NCBI GenBank assembly: GCA_020635115.1 | Contig: JACKAK010000012.1 | Coordinates: forward strand, 1-64,000 | Direction: 5' to 3' | From: Halobacteriovoraceae bacterium | Lineage (GTDB): Bacteria; Bdellovibrionota; Bacteriovoracia; Bacteriovoracales; Bacteriovoracaceae | DNA length: 64,000 bases | Shown: positions 27,399-37,301 of the stretch, piece by piece | Layout: each line of letters opens with the position of its first letter | Numbering within the stretch: position 1 is the stretch's first letter | The notes under the pieces: model-generated | Databases searched by the model: none | What the model saw: only the letters and a program-made list of their open reading frames with translations | What the model was told of the DNA's origin: nothing | Translations under genes and position numbers: made by a program

Positions 27399-28340
27399 TT
27401 ATAAATTTGGCAATGACTTCTTGGAACCAATATTGTTGATATCACCTTTTAGTTTTACTCCTAAAACTTGGCAAATAGTTGCACCAAAAAAGAAAAGTGC
27501 CATAGAAACAAATATCCACATCAAACCGACTATAAATGTATAGTAATCCCCATAATTTTCGATTAATCCATTCCGTACATATTTAAAATAAATCCAAAAA
27601 AGGTTTTTTGATAAGAAGATGCTGACAATAAAAAAAAAGGCTCCAAAAAAAGCTGATTTTGTAGATATATTCCAACTAAAAAACCACTTATAGAGATAGG
27701 TAAAATAAGTACTAAAAATGATAAACTTCACAATGGGCGAATACATAAGTGAATCAAAATTAAATTCAAAGATGTATACCATGGGGTCGTGGAGAGATGG
27801 AAGATAATCTAGTATAAAATTTACAATTCTTACGTCTTGGAAAAGATTAAAAACGAAATTTAATATTACAGGAATAATATACATGACGACTAGCAAAAGG
27901 ATAGTACCTAAGAGTATCACAATGCCTTTCAGATGTTTAAAAAAACTTGTATGTGATTTATCATTTGTCATTAAATAAAGACCATTCCAAACAGAGTTAA
28001 AAAATGAAACGGCCGTTATCGAAAGTAAAAAAAGATTTATAATCGTATTATTGCCTGTTGATAGTGGAGCAGTAATAATAGTTTTAACTTTTTCAAGAAG
28101 ATCAGTTGTGGCCATTGGAAAAAAATCTGAAAGGATTTCAAAAAGCTTTATTTGTATAAAGTCTGTTTTACCAACCAATATACCAACTCCACGAATTGTC
28201 ACAAGAATTAAGGGGACGATTGTCAGAATGAAATAAAATGTTGAGGAAGCTGCTAATGTGCCACCCTTTTTACGTCCAAAAAGCCGAATTGACATCCATA
28301 TTAGTTGAACATATTTATTTTGAAGTATATTTTTTATCAC
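27399..28340 (-). CDS. YihY/BrkB family integral membrane protein
   Basis: 313 residues with six predicted membrane helices. The family start is seen: GTLAASSTFYFILTIVPLILVT (the AAsl.f...al.Pl pattern) and later LYKWFFSWNISTKSAFFGAFF and YGDYYTFIVGLMWIFVSMALFFFGA. YihY/BrkB proteins were once mis-called RNase BN; their role is unproven, possibly transport or virulence-linked. It is divergent from the prolyl aminopeptidase gene, with 47 bp between the starts. Confidence 0.85.
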   Translation of the reverse strand: MIKNILQNKYVQLIWMSIRLFGRKKGGTLAASSTFYFILTIVPLILVTIRGVGILVGKTDFIQIKLFEILSDFFPMATTDLLEKVKTIITAPLSTGNNTIINLFLLSITAVSFFNSVWNGLYLMTNDKSHTSFFKHLKGIVILLGTILLLVVMYIIPVILNFVFNLFQDVRIVNFILDYLPSLHDPMVYIFEFNFDSLMYSPIVKFIIFSTYFTYLYKWFFSWNISTKSAFFGAFFFIVSIFLSKNLFWIYFKYVRNGLIENYGDYYTFIVGLMWIFVSMALFFFGATICQVLGVKLKGDINNIGSKKSLPNL

Positions 28341-28387
28341 TTTAATATTTTAAGTGACATTTTATAATTAGCAACAAGGAATTCAAT

Positions 28388-29326
28388 ATGTCTCTGTATC
28401 CAGCAATAGAACCTTACAATTGTGAATTTTTAAAAGTAAGTGATATTCACACTGTCTATTTTGAAGAGTGCGGAAATCCGCTTGGAGTTCCAGTGGTATT
28501 TTTGCATGGTGGCCCCGGTGGAGGTATACAAGTTGATTATAGACAGTACTTTAATCCAAATAAGTATCGCGTCATACTTTTTGACCAAAGAGGATGTGGA
28601 AAAAGCACTCCTTTTGCTGAGTTAAGAGAAAATACCACTTGGGATTTAGTAGAGGATATTGAAAAAATTCGAAAATATCTGAAAATTGATAAATGGGCCG
28701 TCTTTGGTGGTAGTTGGGGTTCTACCCTTTCTTTAACTTATGCCATAACTTATCCAGATAAGTGTTTGGCCCTTTTCCTAAGGGGTATTTTTCTTTTGAG
28801 AAAAAAAGAGATTGATTGGTTTTATCAAGAGGGAGCTTCTCGTATATTTCCAGATGCTTGGGAAAAATATCTAGGGCCAATTCCAATTGATAAAAGAAAT
28901 CAATTACTAGAAGCTTATCATGAAATTCTAACTGGCAATGATGAGGATCTCAAGCTCACAGCAGCTAAAGCGTGGTCAGTTTGGGAAGGAAGTACGAGTA
29001 AGTTAATACCATCTTCGAAGTTAATAGAACAAAATGGGGCCGATGATTTTGCAATCGCATTTGCGAGAATTGAATGTCATTATTTTAAAAACAAGGGTTT
29101 TTTTGAAGATGAGAATTTTATTTTTCAAAATTTGGATAAAATTCGTCATATTCCAGCAGTCATTGTTCAAGGAAGATATGATGTGGTTTGTCCGGCAGAA
29201 ACTGCCTGGGAGCTTCACAGGCAATGGCCAGAAGCACAATTTGTCATGATAGACGACGCTGGGCATTCACTATCAGAAAAAGGTATTCAGGTTGCTATGG
29301 TTAAGGCCACAGATGAATTTTTCTAG
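28388..29326 (+). CDS. pip: Prolyl aminopeptidase (proline iminopeptidase, S33)
   Basis: 312 residues, full length for the family. HGGPGGG oxyanion loop (near 41), DQRGCGKSTPF, nucleophile elbow GGSWGSTL with Ser near 112, acid Asp in VQGRYDVVCP and His in DDAGHSLSE. It removes N-terminal proline from peptides in the cytoplasm, a sensible step in using prey or environmental peptides. AAGGAATTC precedes ATG 28388. The M16 gene follows by about 50 bp. Confidence 0.92.
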   Translation: MSLYPAIEPYNCEFLKVSDIHTVYFEECGNPLGVPVVFLHGGPGGGIQVDYRQYFNPNKYRVILFDQRGCGKSTPFAELRENTTWDLVEDIEKIRKYLKIDKWAVFGGSWGSTLSLTYAITYPDKCLALFLRGIFLLRKKEIDWFYQEGASRIFPDAWEKYLGPIPIDKRNQLLEAYHEILTGNDEDLKLTAAKAWSVWEGSTSKLIPSSKLIEQNGADDFAIAFARIECHYFKNKGFFEDENFIFQNLDKIRHIPAVIVQGRYDVVCPAETAWELHRQWPEAQFVMIDDAGHSLSEKGIQVAMVKATDEFF

Positions 29327-29376
29327 AAATCAATCTTTTGGTATACTGTCGCTATAATTTTTATGAGGAGTTCATT

Positions 29377-32292
29377 TTGAAATTAAGTATTAAATTATTC
29401 ACCCTTCTCCTTTTCATGTTTCCCTTTTTGATTAGTTGTCAAAAAGTCAATTCTCACAAAATGGAACAAAGTAAAGACTTTCCAGATATGTACACAATGA
29501 CTTTGAGAAATGGATTGAAAGTTGTTTTTTATAAAAACACGATGAAGCCCGAGTTTTATGCTGAAATTCTAGTTAATTCAGGTTCGAAGGAAGATCCATT
29601 GGATGCGACTGGTTTGGCCCACTATTTAGAGCATTTGTTGTTTAAAGGGAACAGGTTTATTGGAACTACAAATTGGACAGAGGAATCTAAACACTACAAT
29701 AAGGTAGTTGAATTGTATGATCAGAGACAAAAAGAAAAAGATGAACAAAAAAGAATGGAAATTGACAAGGAGATTGATAAACATTCAGTGGCCGCGGCCA
29801 AGTATGCAATTCTCAATGAAATATCTGAAGTATACAAAAAAATGGGTGGACATGGTTTAAACGCAAGTACTTCAAAAGATAGAACAAATTATTTTCTCAC
29901 ATTACCTAAAAACAAATTAGAGCAATGGGCCTATATTGAATCAGAGAGGTTGAAAAATCCAGTTTTCCGACTTTTTCAATGGGAGCTTGAAATTGTTTTT
30001 GAAGAAAAGAATCGTGCTTTAGACAATGCATTTAGACAAATGTTAAAAGCATCAATGGATGAAATTTTCCAAGATCATCCATATTCTAACACTACACTTG
30101 GAACTTCTGAGCATTTAAAAAACCCGAGAATATCTAAGGTTCAAGAATATTTTGATAAGTATTATGTCCCCAATAACACCTCAATTATTATTACGGGAGA
30201 TTTGAACCCTTCTGAAGTAGAAAATGTAGTAAATAAGTATTTTACTAATTGGAAGTATAAAAAGATCCCTTTCAAACAGTATCCAAAAGTAAGACCTCCA
30301 AAATCTCGAATTTATAAGGAAATTTTTCACCAATCAGAACCTACGGTGTTTATGTCTTATCTCATTCCAGGGGCAACGGACGACGATGCTGAGGCCCTTA
30401 CAGTTTTAGATATGATTTTAGACAATGCTCAGGCAGGGTTATTGAATTTAAATTTGAATTTAAATCAGAAATTGAAGTCAGCAAGTTCTTTTCCTTTTGT
30501 CTTTAAGGATTATGGTATCCAATTTTTATATGGAACACCTAAACAGGGTCAAAGTTTAGAAGAAGTAGAGCAATTATTGCGTGATCAAATTGCCAAGGTC
30601 GTAACAGGTGATTTTGATGAATCTTTAATCTCAGCGATTATAAATGACTTCAAAAAGAAAGAGGCACAAAAGTTAGAAGACAATGAAACGCTAGCAACTC
30701 CTATTAGAAATGCTTTGATGTATGAGAAGGATCCAGAATATGGTTTGAAGTTTCTCGACAGGATTTCAAAAGTGACTAAAAAAGATGTCATTCGAGTAGC
30801 AAAAAAGTATTTTCTTGGGGGTTATGTCAGTGTGTTTAAGAAAACGGGACAACCCAATATAGCAAAATTTTCAAAACCTGAAATTACTCCTTTGAATTTT
30901 CTTGAAACTCAGCCTTCAGAATTTAAGAAAGCAGTTGATAAGCTCCCAACGATTGAAGTGGGCCCTACATTTATTTCTTATGATAAAGACATAACCATTA
31001 AAGATCTCAATGCGAAAACAAAAATATATCAAGTTAAAAATCCTCTAAATAATGTCGCTGATATTCAATTTATTTATCATTATGGTTCTCACCTTGATCG
31101 TAAAATTTGCACATATATTAATGCACTTGAATATGCAAATGCAGGGACGATTGAACCAACTGACTTTAACAAAAGACTATATTCACTAGGGCTAAATCAT
31201 TCAATAACCTGTGATAAAAAATATATTATAGTTTCACTTTCGGGATTAGAAGAAAATCTGGGAATAGGACTTTCTCTATTAAAGGACCTTATTCTCAGAC
31301 CATCAATAGATGATAAAAAATTTCTTTTTCATATCGAGAAAATTATCAAAGATCGAATTGAAATGCTTAAAGAGCCGAAATTTCTTTTCTCTGGTTTAGA
31401 AGAAAAAATATTAAATGGTGAAAAATCTGATTTTTTAAGAGAGCTTAGTAATGCAGAGTTGAAGACTCTCACTTCTAAAGATCTACCTGCGATGATTGCA
31501 AAAATTAAAGATGCTAAATCAGAAATTCTTTTTACAGGAAAACAAAGTTTGGAAGAAGTAAAAAAACTCTTAATTGCTCAATATTTCGAACAAGACCTGA
31601 CGACTCCAACCTATCCAGAGTATTTGCCCCAAAAGTATATCAATCCTAAAAAACCCATTATCTACGCTCTAGATAAAAAAGATATGAAACAATCTCATGT
31701 CGGAATACTTTTTGGAAGTGACATTGTAAGTCCAGATGATTTTGTTCGCAAAAGAGACGATCAAATTTTTACCCTTTATTTTGGTTCAGGAATGTCCTCG
31801 ATCGTCTTTCAAGAAATAAGAGAAAAAAGATCTTTAGGATATGTAGCTATGACTTATGTTGAAGAAGGACAGAATAAAGGCGAACAGAATCTTCTGACTG
31901 GTTTTATAGGTACTCAATCTGATAAAACAAATGATGCAGTTAGAGCTTTTCAAGAGCTAATTCAAAATATTCCATGGGAAAAAGATCGTTTTGATTCGTC
32001 TTTGCACGGGATGAGCAATCAAATTAAAACGAAAACAATTAGTTTTCGTGAATTAGCTTTTAATGTGAGAAACTGGTCACAGCTTGACTATGTTTTTGAT
32101 CCGAGACAAAAAGTTTATGAGATCATTAATAAATTAAGTTTTGAAAATTTCACTGATTTTGCTAAAAAGAATTACCAGGTTAACAATATCACTTATTATA
32201 TTGTGGGAGATTTACAAAAATCAAATATAGAGGAACTTTCAAAAAACTATGAAGTAAAAAAATTAAGTATCAAGGATCTCTTTCATTTTTAG
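29377..32292 (+). CDS. M16 family zinc peptidase, lipoprotein
   Basis: 971 residues. TTG start at 29377 with GAGGAG 6 nt upstream, giving a lipoprotein signal with lipobox LISC (Cys21). The inverted zinc motif HYLEH is at 82-86, with the distant Glu in EEKNRAL, followed by a second inactive M16 half and a substrate-strap region (EIREKRSLGYVAMTY) typical of pitrilysin-like two-domain enzymes. The likely location is the periplasmic side of a membrane. Gln22 after the lipid Cys does not favour retention in the inner membrane. An upstream TATAAT at 29353 may be a promoter -10. Confidence 0.88.
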   Translation: MKLSIKLFTLLLFMFPFLISCQKVNSHKMEQSKDFPDMYTMTLRNGLKVVFYKNTMKPEFYAEILVNSGSKEDPLDATGLAHYLEHLLFKGNRFIGTTNWTEESKHYNKVVELYDQRQKEKDEQKRMEIDKEIDKHSVAAAKYAILNEISEVYKKMGGHGLNASTSKDRTNYFLTLPKNKLEQWAYIESERLKNPVFRLFQWELEIVFEEKNRALDNAFRQMLKASMDEIFQDHPYSNTTLGTSEHLKNPRISKVQEYFDKYYVPNNTSIIITGDLNPSEVENVVNKYFTNWKYKKIPFKQYPKVRPPKSRIYKEIFHQSEPTVFMSYLIPGATDDDAEALTVLDMILDNAQAGLLNLNLNLNQKLKSASSFPFVFKDYGIQFLYGTPKQGQSLEEVEQLLRDQIAKVVTGDFDESLISAIINDFKKKEAQKLEDNETLATPIRNALMYEKDPEYGLKFLDRISKVTKKDVIRVAKKYFLGGYVSVFKKTGQPNIAKFSKPEITPLNFLETQPSEFKKAVDKLPTIEVGPTFISYDKDITIKDLNAKTKIYQVKNPLNNVADIQFIYHYGSHLDRKICTYINALEYANAGTIEPTDFNKRLYSLGLNHSITCDKKYIIVSLSGLEENLGIGLSLLKDLILRPSIDDKKFLFHIEKIIKDRIEMLKEPKFLFSGLEEKILNGEKSDFLRELSNAELKTLTSKDLPAMIAKIKDAKSEILFTGKQSLEEVKKLLIAQYFEQDLTTPTYPEYLPQKYINPKKPIIYALDKKDMKQSHVGILFGSDIVSPDDFVRKRDDQIFTLYFGSGMSSIVFQEIREKRSLGYVAMTYVEEGQNKGEQNLLTGFIGTQSDKTNDAVRAFQELIQNIPWEKDRFDSSLHGMSNQIKTKTISFRELAFNVRNWSQLDYVFDPRQKVYEIINKLSFENFTDFAKKNYQVNNITYYIVGDLQKSNIEELSKNYEVKKLSIKDLFHF

Positions 32293-32533
32293 TTTCACGA
32301 GAGTAGCCTAATTCTTTGGCCCGTTTGAAATAATGACGGGCCTTCTGTGTTTGCCCATTTTCTTCATAAATGAGACCAGTCACATAACATCCAGGAGCAT
32401 TTTGCTCATTTATACAGGTCCATTCATGAATTTCAAGTTTATATATAAAATAAAGTGCAGTAAGCACGCTGAGGGATGATAGAAATATCAATAAGTTATT
32501 TCGTATTTTTTTTCTGTTAACTTTACTTTCCAT
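32270..32533 (-). CDS. Small membrane-anchored Sel1/TPR-like protein
   Basis: 87 residues: basic start, one transmembrane segment (about 13-31), then a single Sel1/TPR-type repeat (APGCYVTGLIYEENGQTQKARHYFKRAKELG) preceded by a second Cys that could form a disulfide. Its 3' end overlaps the M16 gene by 23 bp on the opposite strand. A CAGG ribosome site precedes ATG 32533. Function unknown; such single repeats usually mediate protein contacts. Confidence 0.6.
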   Translation of the reverse strand: MESKVNRKKIRNNLLIFLSSLSVLTALYFIYKLEIHEWTCINEQNAPGCYVTGLIYEENGQTQKARHYFKRAKELGYSRETKNERDP

Positions 32534-32631
32534 ACCTGCCTGGCCTTATATTTGTGAAATACTTATGTTAAAATACTTCCAATATATATTATAACAATGA
32601 AAGAAAAGAAACTTCATAAAAAAGGACTTTT

Positions 32632-33588
32632 ATGATCAGAATGAGAACAGGATTGTTACTTTTATTAGTCTCTTATTCAAAAATTATTTATTCAGCAAAT
32701 TATGGATTACCGCTTGGACCTGGGCCTGAGGAGATAGCTCAAAGAATTGAGCTTTTGAAATTAGCACCAAATCCGGTCATTAACGAATATTATGTTGAAG
32801 ATGAGGAAGATGAATACTTTGAAATTTCAGGAAACTATACAAGCATTGATCCTACAACTTTTCAAGAATTTGTTACAAATTTCTATTTTTATAAAACAAA
32901 GATACCTGGTATTAGACCAGCTGTTATTATGGCCCCGACGATTCACGGGATAACGTTATATGAAAAATCTTTTGCTCGTTTTTTAGCTAAAAATGGTTTG
33001 CATGTTATTATTTCAGATGTGCCGGATAGAATTTCAGATGTAGACAGACATACTGACGATATAGATAATTTTTTAATCCGTTCTACTTTATCCCTAATGC
33101 ATTCGTTTGAACTGCTTCAAAACTTCGGAAATGTTGATAAGTCTAAAATAAATGCTTTTGGATCCAGTTTAGGTGGTATTAGGGTTTCATTATTTGCAGG
33201 AATTGAGCAAAGGTTAAATGGTATTATTACGGTCGTGGCCGGTGGCCATATCGCAGAAATATTGGCATCAAGTCAACAAAAGATAATAAATAGATATAGA
33301 GACTTTCGTATGGAGGCCGAAGAGTTTGAATCAGATTTAGACTTTTTTAAAAAATTACAAAAATCTATTAAATATGATCCTCTATACTTTGCCGATAGAG
33401 TTCCAAAAAATAAGTTAGTAATGTTTATGTCTAGAGAAGATCAGGATGTTCCTTCTCCCACACAATTTAAGCTCTGGAAATATTTTCATGGCCCAAAATC
33501 CTATATCTTTTCAGGAGGACATAAGACGGCGATTTTAAGATCTTATTTTTACAAATCCAAGATACTTGACTTATTATATCGCTTTTAA
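32632..33588 (+). CDS. Exported alpha/beta hydrolase-like protein
   Basis: 318 residues with a signal peptide (about 1-22, ending YSA). The core has an alpha/beta hydrolase pattern: VIMAPTIHGI, nucleophile elbow FGSSLGG, then a possible acid in MSREDQDVP and His in SGGHKTAI. This resembles dienelactone-hydrolase or acyl-hydrolase folds, but the substrate is unknown. A 40-residue acidic stretch follows the signal peptide (VEDEEDEYFE). AAGGA lies 5 nt before ATG 32632. Confidence 0.7.
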   Translation: MIRMRTGLLLLLVSYSKIIYSANYGLPLGPGPEEIAQRIELLKLAPNPVINEYYVEDEEDEYFEISGNYTSIDPTTFQEFVTNFYFYKTKIPGIRPAVIMAPTIHGITLYEKSFARFLAKNGLHVIISDVPDRISDVDRHTDDIDNFLIRSTLSLMHSFELLQNFGNVDKSKINAFGSSLGGIRVSLFAGIEQRLNGIITVVAGGHIAEILASSQQKIINRYRDFRMEAEEFESDLDFFKKLQKSIKYDPLYFADRVPKNKLVMFMSREDQDVPSPTQFKLWKYFHGPKSYIFSGGHKTAILRSYFYKSKILDLLYRF

Positions 33589-33669
33589 GCAAGAGATTCT
33601 TTCCCTGGCGATTTTGGCCTAATCCAATAGTATCATTAAAGGGCCAACTTATTTATCCAAGGATGGAAT

Positions 33670-35286
33670 GTGGACATTAAAGATTACAACTATTCACTGG
33701 CCCAAAATAGATCTCGTTACAATGACAGTTTACAGTCGATTTCAGAAGACTATGAAGAAAAATTAGCAGAAAAAGACAGAATAAACGAAATTAAAACAGA
33801 AAAAAGAAAGCAATATCTTAATGATGAAATAGATGACATTGAAAAGGATTACGAAGTTAAGATCAGTGATCTTAATAGAAGAACAAAAGAGACAATAGAC
33901 AAAACGAATATGGATAGGGCCGAGGAAGTTGAAGAACTCGAGAAGAAGAATAAAGTAAATCTGGAAGAAACAAAAAGAAAAAATGAAAAAAATATAGATG
34001 AATTAAGTAAAAACTACAATAAAGAAATTGAAGATTATAAAAATACGGCGAAGGCAAAAAATGAACATATGGCCAAGAGTTATGATATGGCCATAGATAA
34101 GAATGAAAGAGATGCTAGAGAGAGCTATGGAATTTTGAAAGATAATATCGAGCAAAGATGGTCAGGAGAAAAAGAGAAAAATATTTCACCATTACAAAGA
34201 AAAATAAGAGAAAAAAATATTGATTTAACAGACAACATAGCTAAAAACAATCGAGAGAAGGCAGAATTAAAAGACGAGTTTAAAAGTAACTTGAAAGATT
34301 TAGATAGAACAATTAGTGAGAAAAACAATCTCTTGAAAGCAAAAAGTGAGGCCTTTAGTCACAAGCTTGACGAACAGGCGATTGAGTATGCAAACGATAG
34401 AGAAAAACTTGATAAAAAGTATACGACAGTTATAGAAGATAGTTCAAAATCATCAAATAAGGGCCCAGGAAAGATTAGAGCAGAACTGACCAAAAAGCTT
34501 AAAGATCAAAATGATATGCATGGTCTTGAAAAACAAGAAATGATTGATGTGAGGCAAAGGCAGTTGAATGAAGTGAATAGAAGTACTAAGGAACAATTAT
34601 CAACATTAAAGAATTCGAATGAACATAAGATAGAAAACCAAAACAAATATTACAATGAGCTTTTAGATAAACAAGATTCAATAAATACGCAGGCCGTTGC
34701 AAACATGCAAAAGCGTTTTTCAGTTGAGCGAGTAGATTTAATTAAGGATTCTAAAGATCAATTGGATTTTGTATCTAATCGAATTTTAGATGAATATGCT
34801 AATAAATTTGACAAGCTTTCGTTGGATTATCAAAGAAGTTTAACTCAAATTAATGATGCTCATCAGGAAGAGAGAGAGAAGTTAAATGATAAAATGGAAG
34901 TCATTAGAAATCGTTTTGACCAGCAAATTGTAGCAGAAAAAGAAAACAACGAGAGGAAACTAAATGTTGAACGCAAGGGCATGAAGGATCATATAGAAAA
35001 ACAAGCTAGAGAACATGAAAAACAGCTTCATAAACTGGAATCTGATTATGAGCAGAAAATGACTAAAATAAGAAAAGATAATATTGATAAGCTCAATAAT
35101 TTGAGACAACGCTATGATGAAGAAATAATGAGAGAAAAGGATGATCATAGGACGGTTTTATCTGAGTTAAAAATGGACTCAGATGAGCGATATAATCGAC
35201 TTGAAGAGCATAGGAAAAACGAAGTAGAAAGTCTGATTAGTTTTTATGAATCAAAGCTCGATGAAGTTAGAAGTTCAAAAAGCTAG
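33670..35286 (+). CDS. Long coiled-coil protein
   Basis: 538 residues, almost entirely charged alpha-helix with heptad-like spacing (for example LTKKLKDQNDMHGLEKQEM, KQLHKLESDYEQKMTKI), no signal peptide, no membrane segment, no globular domain. GTG start at 33670 with AAGGA 6 nt upstream. Such all-coil proteins are usually cytoskeletal, scaffold or polar organisers. No specific family was recognised. It is convergent with the acidic 134-residue gene, sharing a terminator. Confidence 0.7.
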   Translation: MDIKDYNYSLAQNRSRYNDSLQSISEDYEEKLAEKDRINEIKTEKRKQYLNDEIDDIEKDYEVKISDLNRRTKETIDKTNMDRAEEVEELEKKNKVNLEETKRKNEKNIDELSKNYNKEIEDYKNTAKAKNEHMAKSYDMAIDKNERDARESYGILKDNIEQRWSGEKEKNISPLQRKIREKNIDLTDNIAKNNREKAELKDEFKSNLKDLDRTISEKNNLLKAKSEAFSHKLDEQAIEYANDREKLDKKYTTVIEDSSKSSNKGPGKIRAELTKKLKDQNDMHGLEKQEMIDVRQRQLNEVNRSTKEQLSTLKNSNEHKIENQNKYYNELLDKQDSINTQAVANMQKRFSVERVDLIKDSKDQLDFVSNRILDEYANKFDKLSLDYQRSLTQINDAHQEEREKLNDKMEVIRNRFDQQIVAEKENNERKLNVERKGMKDHIEKQAREHEKQLHKLESDYEQKMTKIRKDNIDKLNNLRQRYDEEIMREKDDHRTVLSELKMDSDERYNRLEEHRKNEVESLISFYESKLDEVRSSKS

Positions 35287-35287
35287 A

Positions 35288-35315
35288 GGCCTGACAAAAT
35301 CAGAGATGTCAGGCC
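35288..35315. terminator. Bidirectional hairpin between convergent genes
   Basis: Perfect 9-bp stem GGCCTGACA/TGTCAGGCC with a 10-nt loop, placed between the coiled-coil gene and the acidic gene. On the minus strand it runs into CTAGCTTTTTG. The T-tract is modest, so termination is likely but not certain. Confidence 0.55.
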
Positions 35316-35331
35316 AAATTATCTTAAAATC

Positions 35332-35736
35332 TTATTGTAAATAAGCGTTTAAAGTTGTAGCAAGAAAGTCTTGAGTAGAAAGGTCTGCTTTATTTTCTTT
35401 ATTATATTTTTTTCTGGCCTCTTCAACTTTTCTATCAAATGCTAAGGAGCGAATTTCAGGGTAATCAGATTCTTCTAATTTGTTTTCAAATAAATAGACG
35501 ACAACATCTTCAAAAGGGATTTCACCAATTGCTGAGTTATTGAGTTCATCCATCATATGACTGACGATAAGAGCATCTTCTTCTCTGTCTTTTTTAAAAT
35601 GTGCTACAAATTTTTTTTGAATTGATCTGGTAGAAACTTCAAAATTTTCTTCTTCAGTTAATATTTCATCATCATTCATATCTTCTAAATTAAGATTTGA
35701 TTCATCGCTCAGATCTTCTGACAAGTGATTATTCAT
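35332..35736 (-). CDS. Acidic hypothetical protein
   Basis: 134 residues. The first 35 are strongly acidic and probably disordered (SDESNLNLEDMNDDEILTEE). The rest is helical and mixed charge (DALIVSHMMDELNNS). There is no signal peptide or known motif. The acidic leader makes it look like an interaction or anti-type partner. It is adjacent to, and convergent with, the coiled-coil gene. A short run of ATTTTTTATCC precedes the start; the SD is AAAAGGATAAAA. Confidence 0.6.
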   Translation of the reverse strand: MNNHLSEDLSDESNLNLEDMNDDEILTEEENFEVSTRSIQKKFVAHFKKDREEDALIVSHMMDELNNSAIGEIPFEDVVVYLFENKLEESDYPEIRSLAFDRKVEEARKKYNKENKADLSTQDFLATTLNAYLQ

Positions 35737-35825
35737 TTTTTATCCTTTTAAAAGTTGATACGTCTAACTTACGCCCGTAAAAATAAAGAGTCAATTTATC
35801 TTTTATTAGATCACCATTTTTTTAT

Positions 35826-37301
35826 TCAATGTCGAGAAATAAAAACTTTGAAATTTTTCTCACCCTCTTCAAGTTGAAAGAGAATTTTTTCTTGAGGTTC
35901 TTCATTTAAGATTTCTTTTTTTATTTTAGAAATGTCAATATTTCTAGCAATCAATTTTTCATTTAGTTCAAAATCTATAAAATCTTCTAGGTTTGAAACC
36001 GCTCTATATGGAAATGTTAGGTCAACTATTTTTTTGTTATTTTTAGATATTTGAATTTTTAAATTAAATTCTTCAGGAAGAGTATTAATTTGATACAAGC
36101 TACTTTCAATCAATGATTTTTTTTCTAATGACAGTGCTTTAATTAAAACTTTTCTATAGTTTAATGGGGCACCATAATCCTTTAAGATGGTGAATAGCCC
36201 CATAAGAGAACGGATAAGTTGAAATACAAATGCATTTCCACTTGAACGGAACCACCATTTTTTGTTATCTAGATTTTTGTTAATCTCTTTTGAAATTTCC
36301 CAATTGTGAAGGTCAAAAACTTCATCTAGTAAAAATGGCATAAAGATTGAACTTATTATGACTGGTAAATACTCTTGAATATAACTCAATTTTACAGGGT
36401 CAAATCCTATTTTTGAATATTCATTTAAGTCTAGATTTAAATTCCCCTTAAGAATTTCTACAATCATTTTATTAAATGAATTTTTTCTTTCTTTATTTAA
36501 AGTTAAAAAATGTCCGAAATCAAAAAATATTGGAGTAGAATCTTTGACATAAAAATTCCCTTTATGAGTATCTCCTTGAAAAAAACCATCTAAGAAAAAT
36601 TGTTGTAAATATGCGGTCAATAATTTACGAGAAAATTCTTCTTTTTGTTTATGAGTTGCTTTTACTTGAAAAATATCTAATGAAATCCCTTCACAGTATG
36701 TTGTAATGAGAACCTTATCTGTTGAAAACTCATGAACATTTGGAAAAATAATATCTCGATGTGAATTCAGTTCATTAAATTTTTTAATATTATTTTTTTC
36801 AATTGTGTAGTTAGTTTCAATGTCCAAACTATTTGTCATTTCAGCAATATACTCATGAACATCAAATCCCCATTTCTTTAATTTTGTATTGGCACCAATA
36901 TGACCGATAAATCCGAGTAGTCGAATCTGTTCATTTATCTTTTCATTAATTTTAGGATAGAGAACTTTAGCGGCATAAATCCCAGTATCATTTTTGAATT
37001 TACACAGATGAACTTGCCCTAAAGATGCTACCCATTTTGCTTCATCAAAACTCAAAAAGAGATCATCAATACAATGTTTTAAAGATTGTTCAATATAATT
37101 TTTTATTTCGCTAAGAGGAATCGCTTTTAACTCAGTTCCCAACGACAAATTCTTATATTCCTCCATGGATTCACTAGAAGTTCCTGCCATTTGTGCAATT
37201 TTTAGAAAAATCCCTTTTTCTTGACCAAAATAATTTGAAATAATATTTAATGCTTTTTCTTTTAAAAAGTTCATGTCAGTTATTATAGATTGATAGATCA
37301 T
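35826..37301 (-). CDS. ABC1/UbiB-family atypical kinase-like protein
   Basis: 491 residues. The N-terminal KxGQ motif of the family reads KIAQ (34-37), VASLGQVH (91-98) replaces the Ala-rich loop, the catalytic Lys is AAKVLYP (K112), the loop usually written ADPHPGN reads GDTHKGN (243-249), and DFG is at 261-263. UbiB/COQ8 proteins are inner-membrane-linked ATPases for quinone biosynthesis. The altered signature suggests a divergent branch. ATG 37301 overlaps the stop of the FecR-like gene (ATGA), so the two are translationally coupled; no ribosome site is seen. Confidence 0.7.
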   Translation of the reverse strand: MIYQSIITDMNFLKEKALNIISNYFGQEKGIFLKIAQMAGTSSESMEEYKNLSLGTELKAIPLSEIKNYIEQSLKHCIDDLFLSFDEAKWVASLGQVHLCKFKNDTGIYAAKVLYPKINEKINEQIRLLGFIGHIGANTKLKKWGFDVHEYIAEMTNSLDIETNYTIEKNNIKKFNELNSHRDIIFPNVHEFSTDKVLITTYCEGISLDIFQVKATHKQKEEFSRKLLTAYLQQFFLDGFFQGDTHKGNFYVKDSTPIFFDFGHFLTLNKERKNSFNKMIVEILKGNLNLDLNEYSKIGFDPVKLSYIQEYLPVIISSIFMPFLLDEVFDLHNWEISKEINKNLDNKKWWFRSSGNAFVFQLIRSLMGLFTILKDYGAPLNYRKVLIKALSLEKKSLIESSLYQINTLPEEFNLKIQISKNNKKIVDLTFPYRAVSNLEDFIDFELNEKLIARNIDISKIKKEILNEEPQEKILFQLEEGEKNFKVFISRH

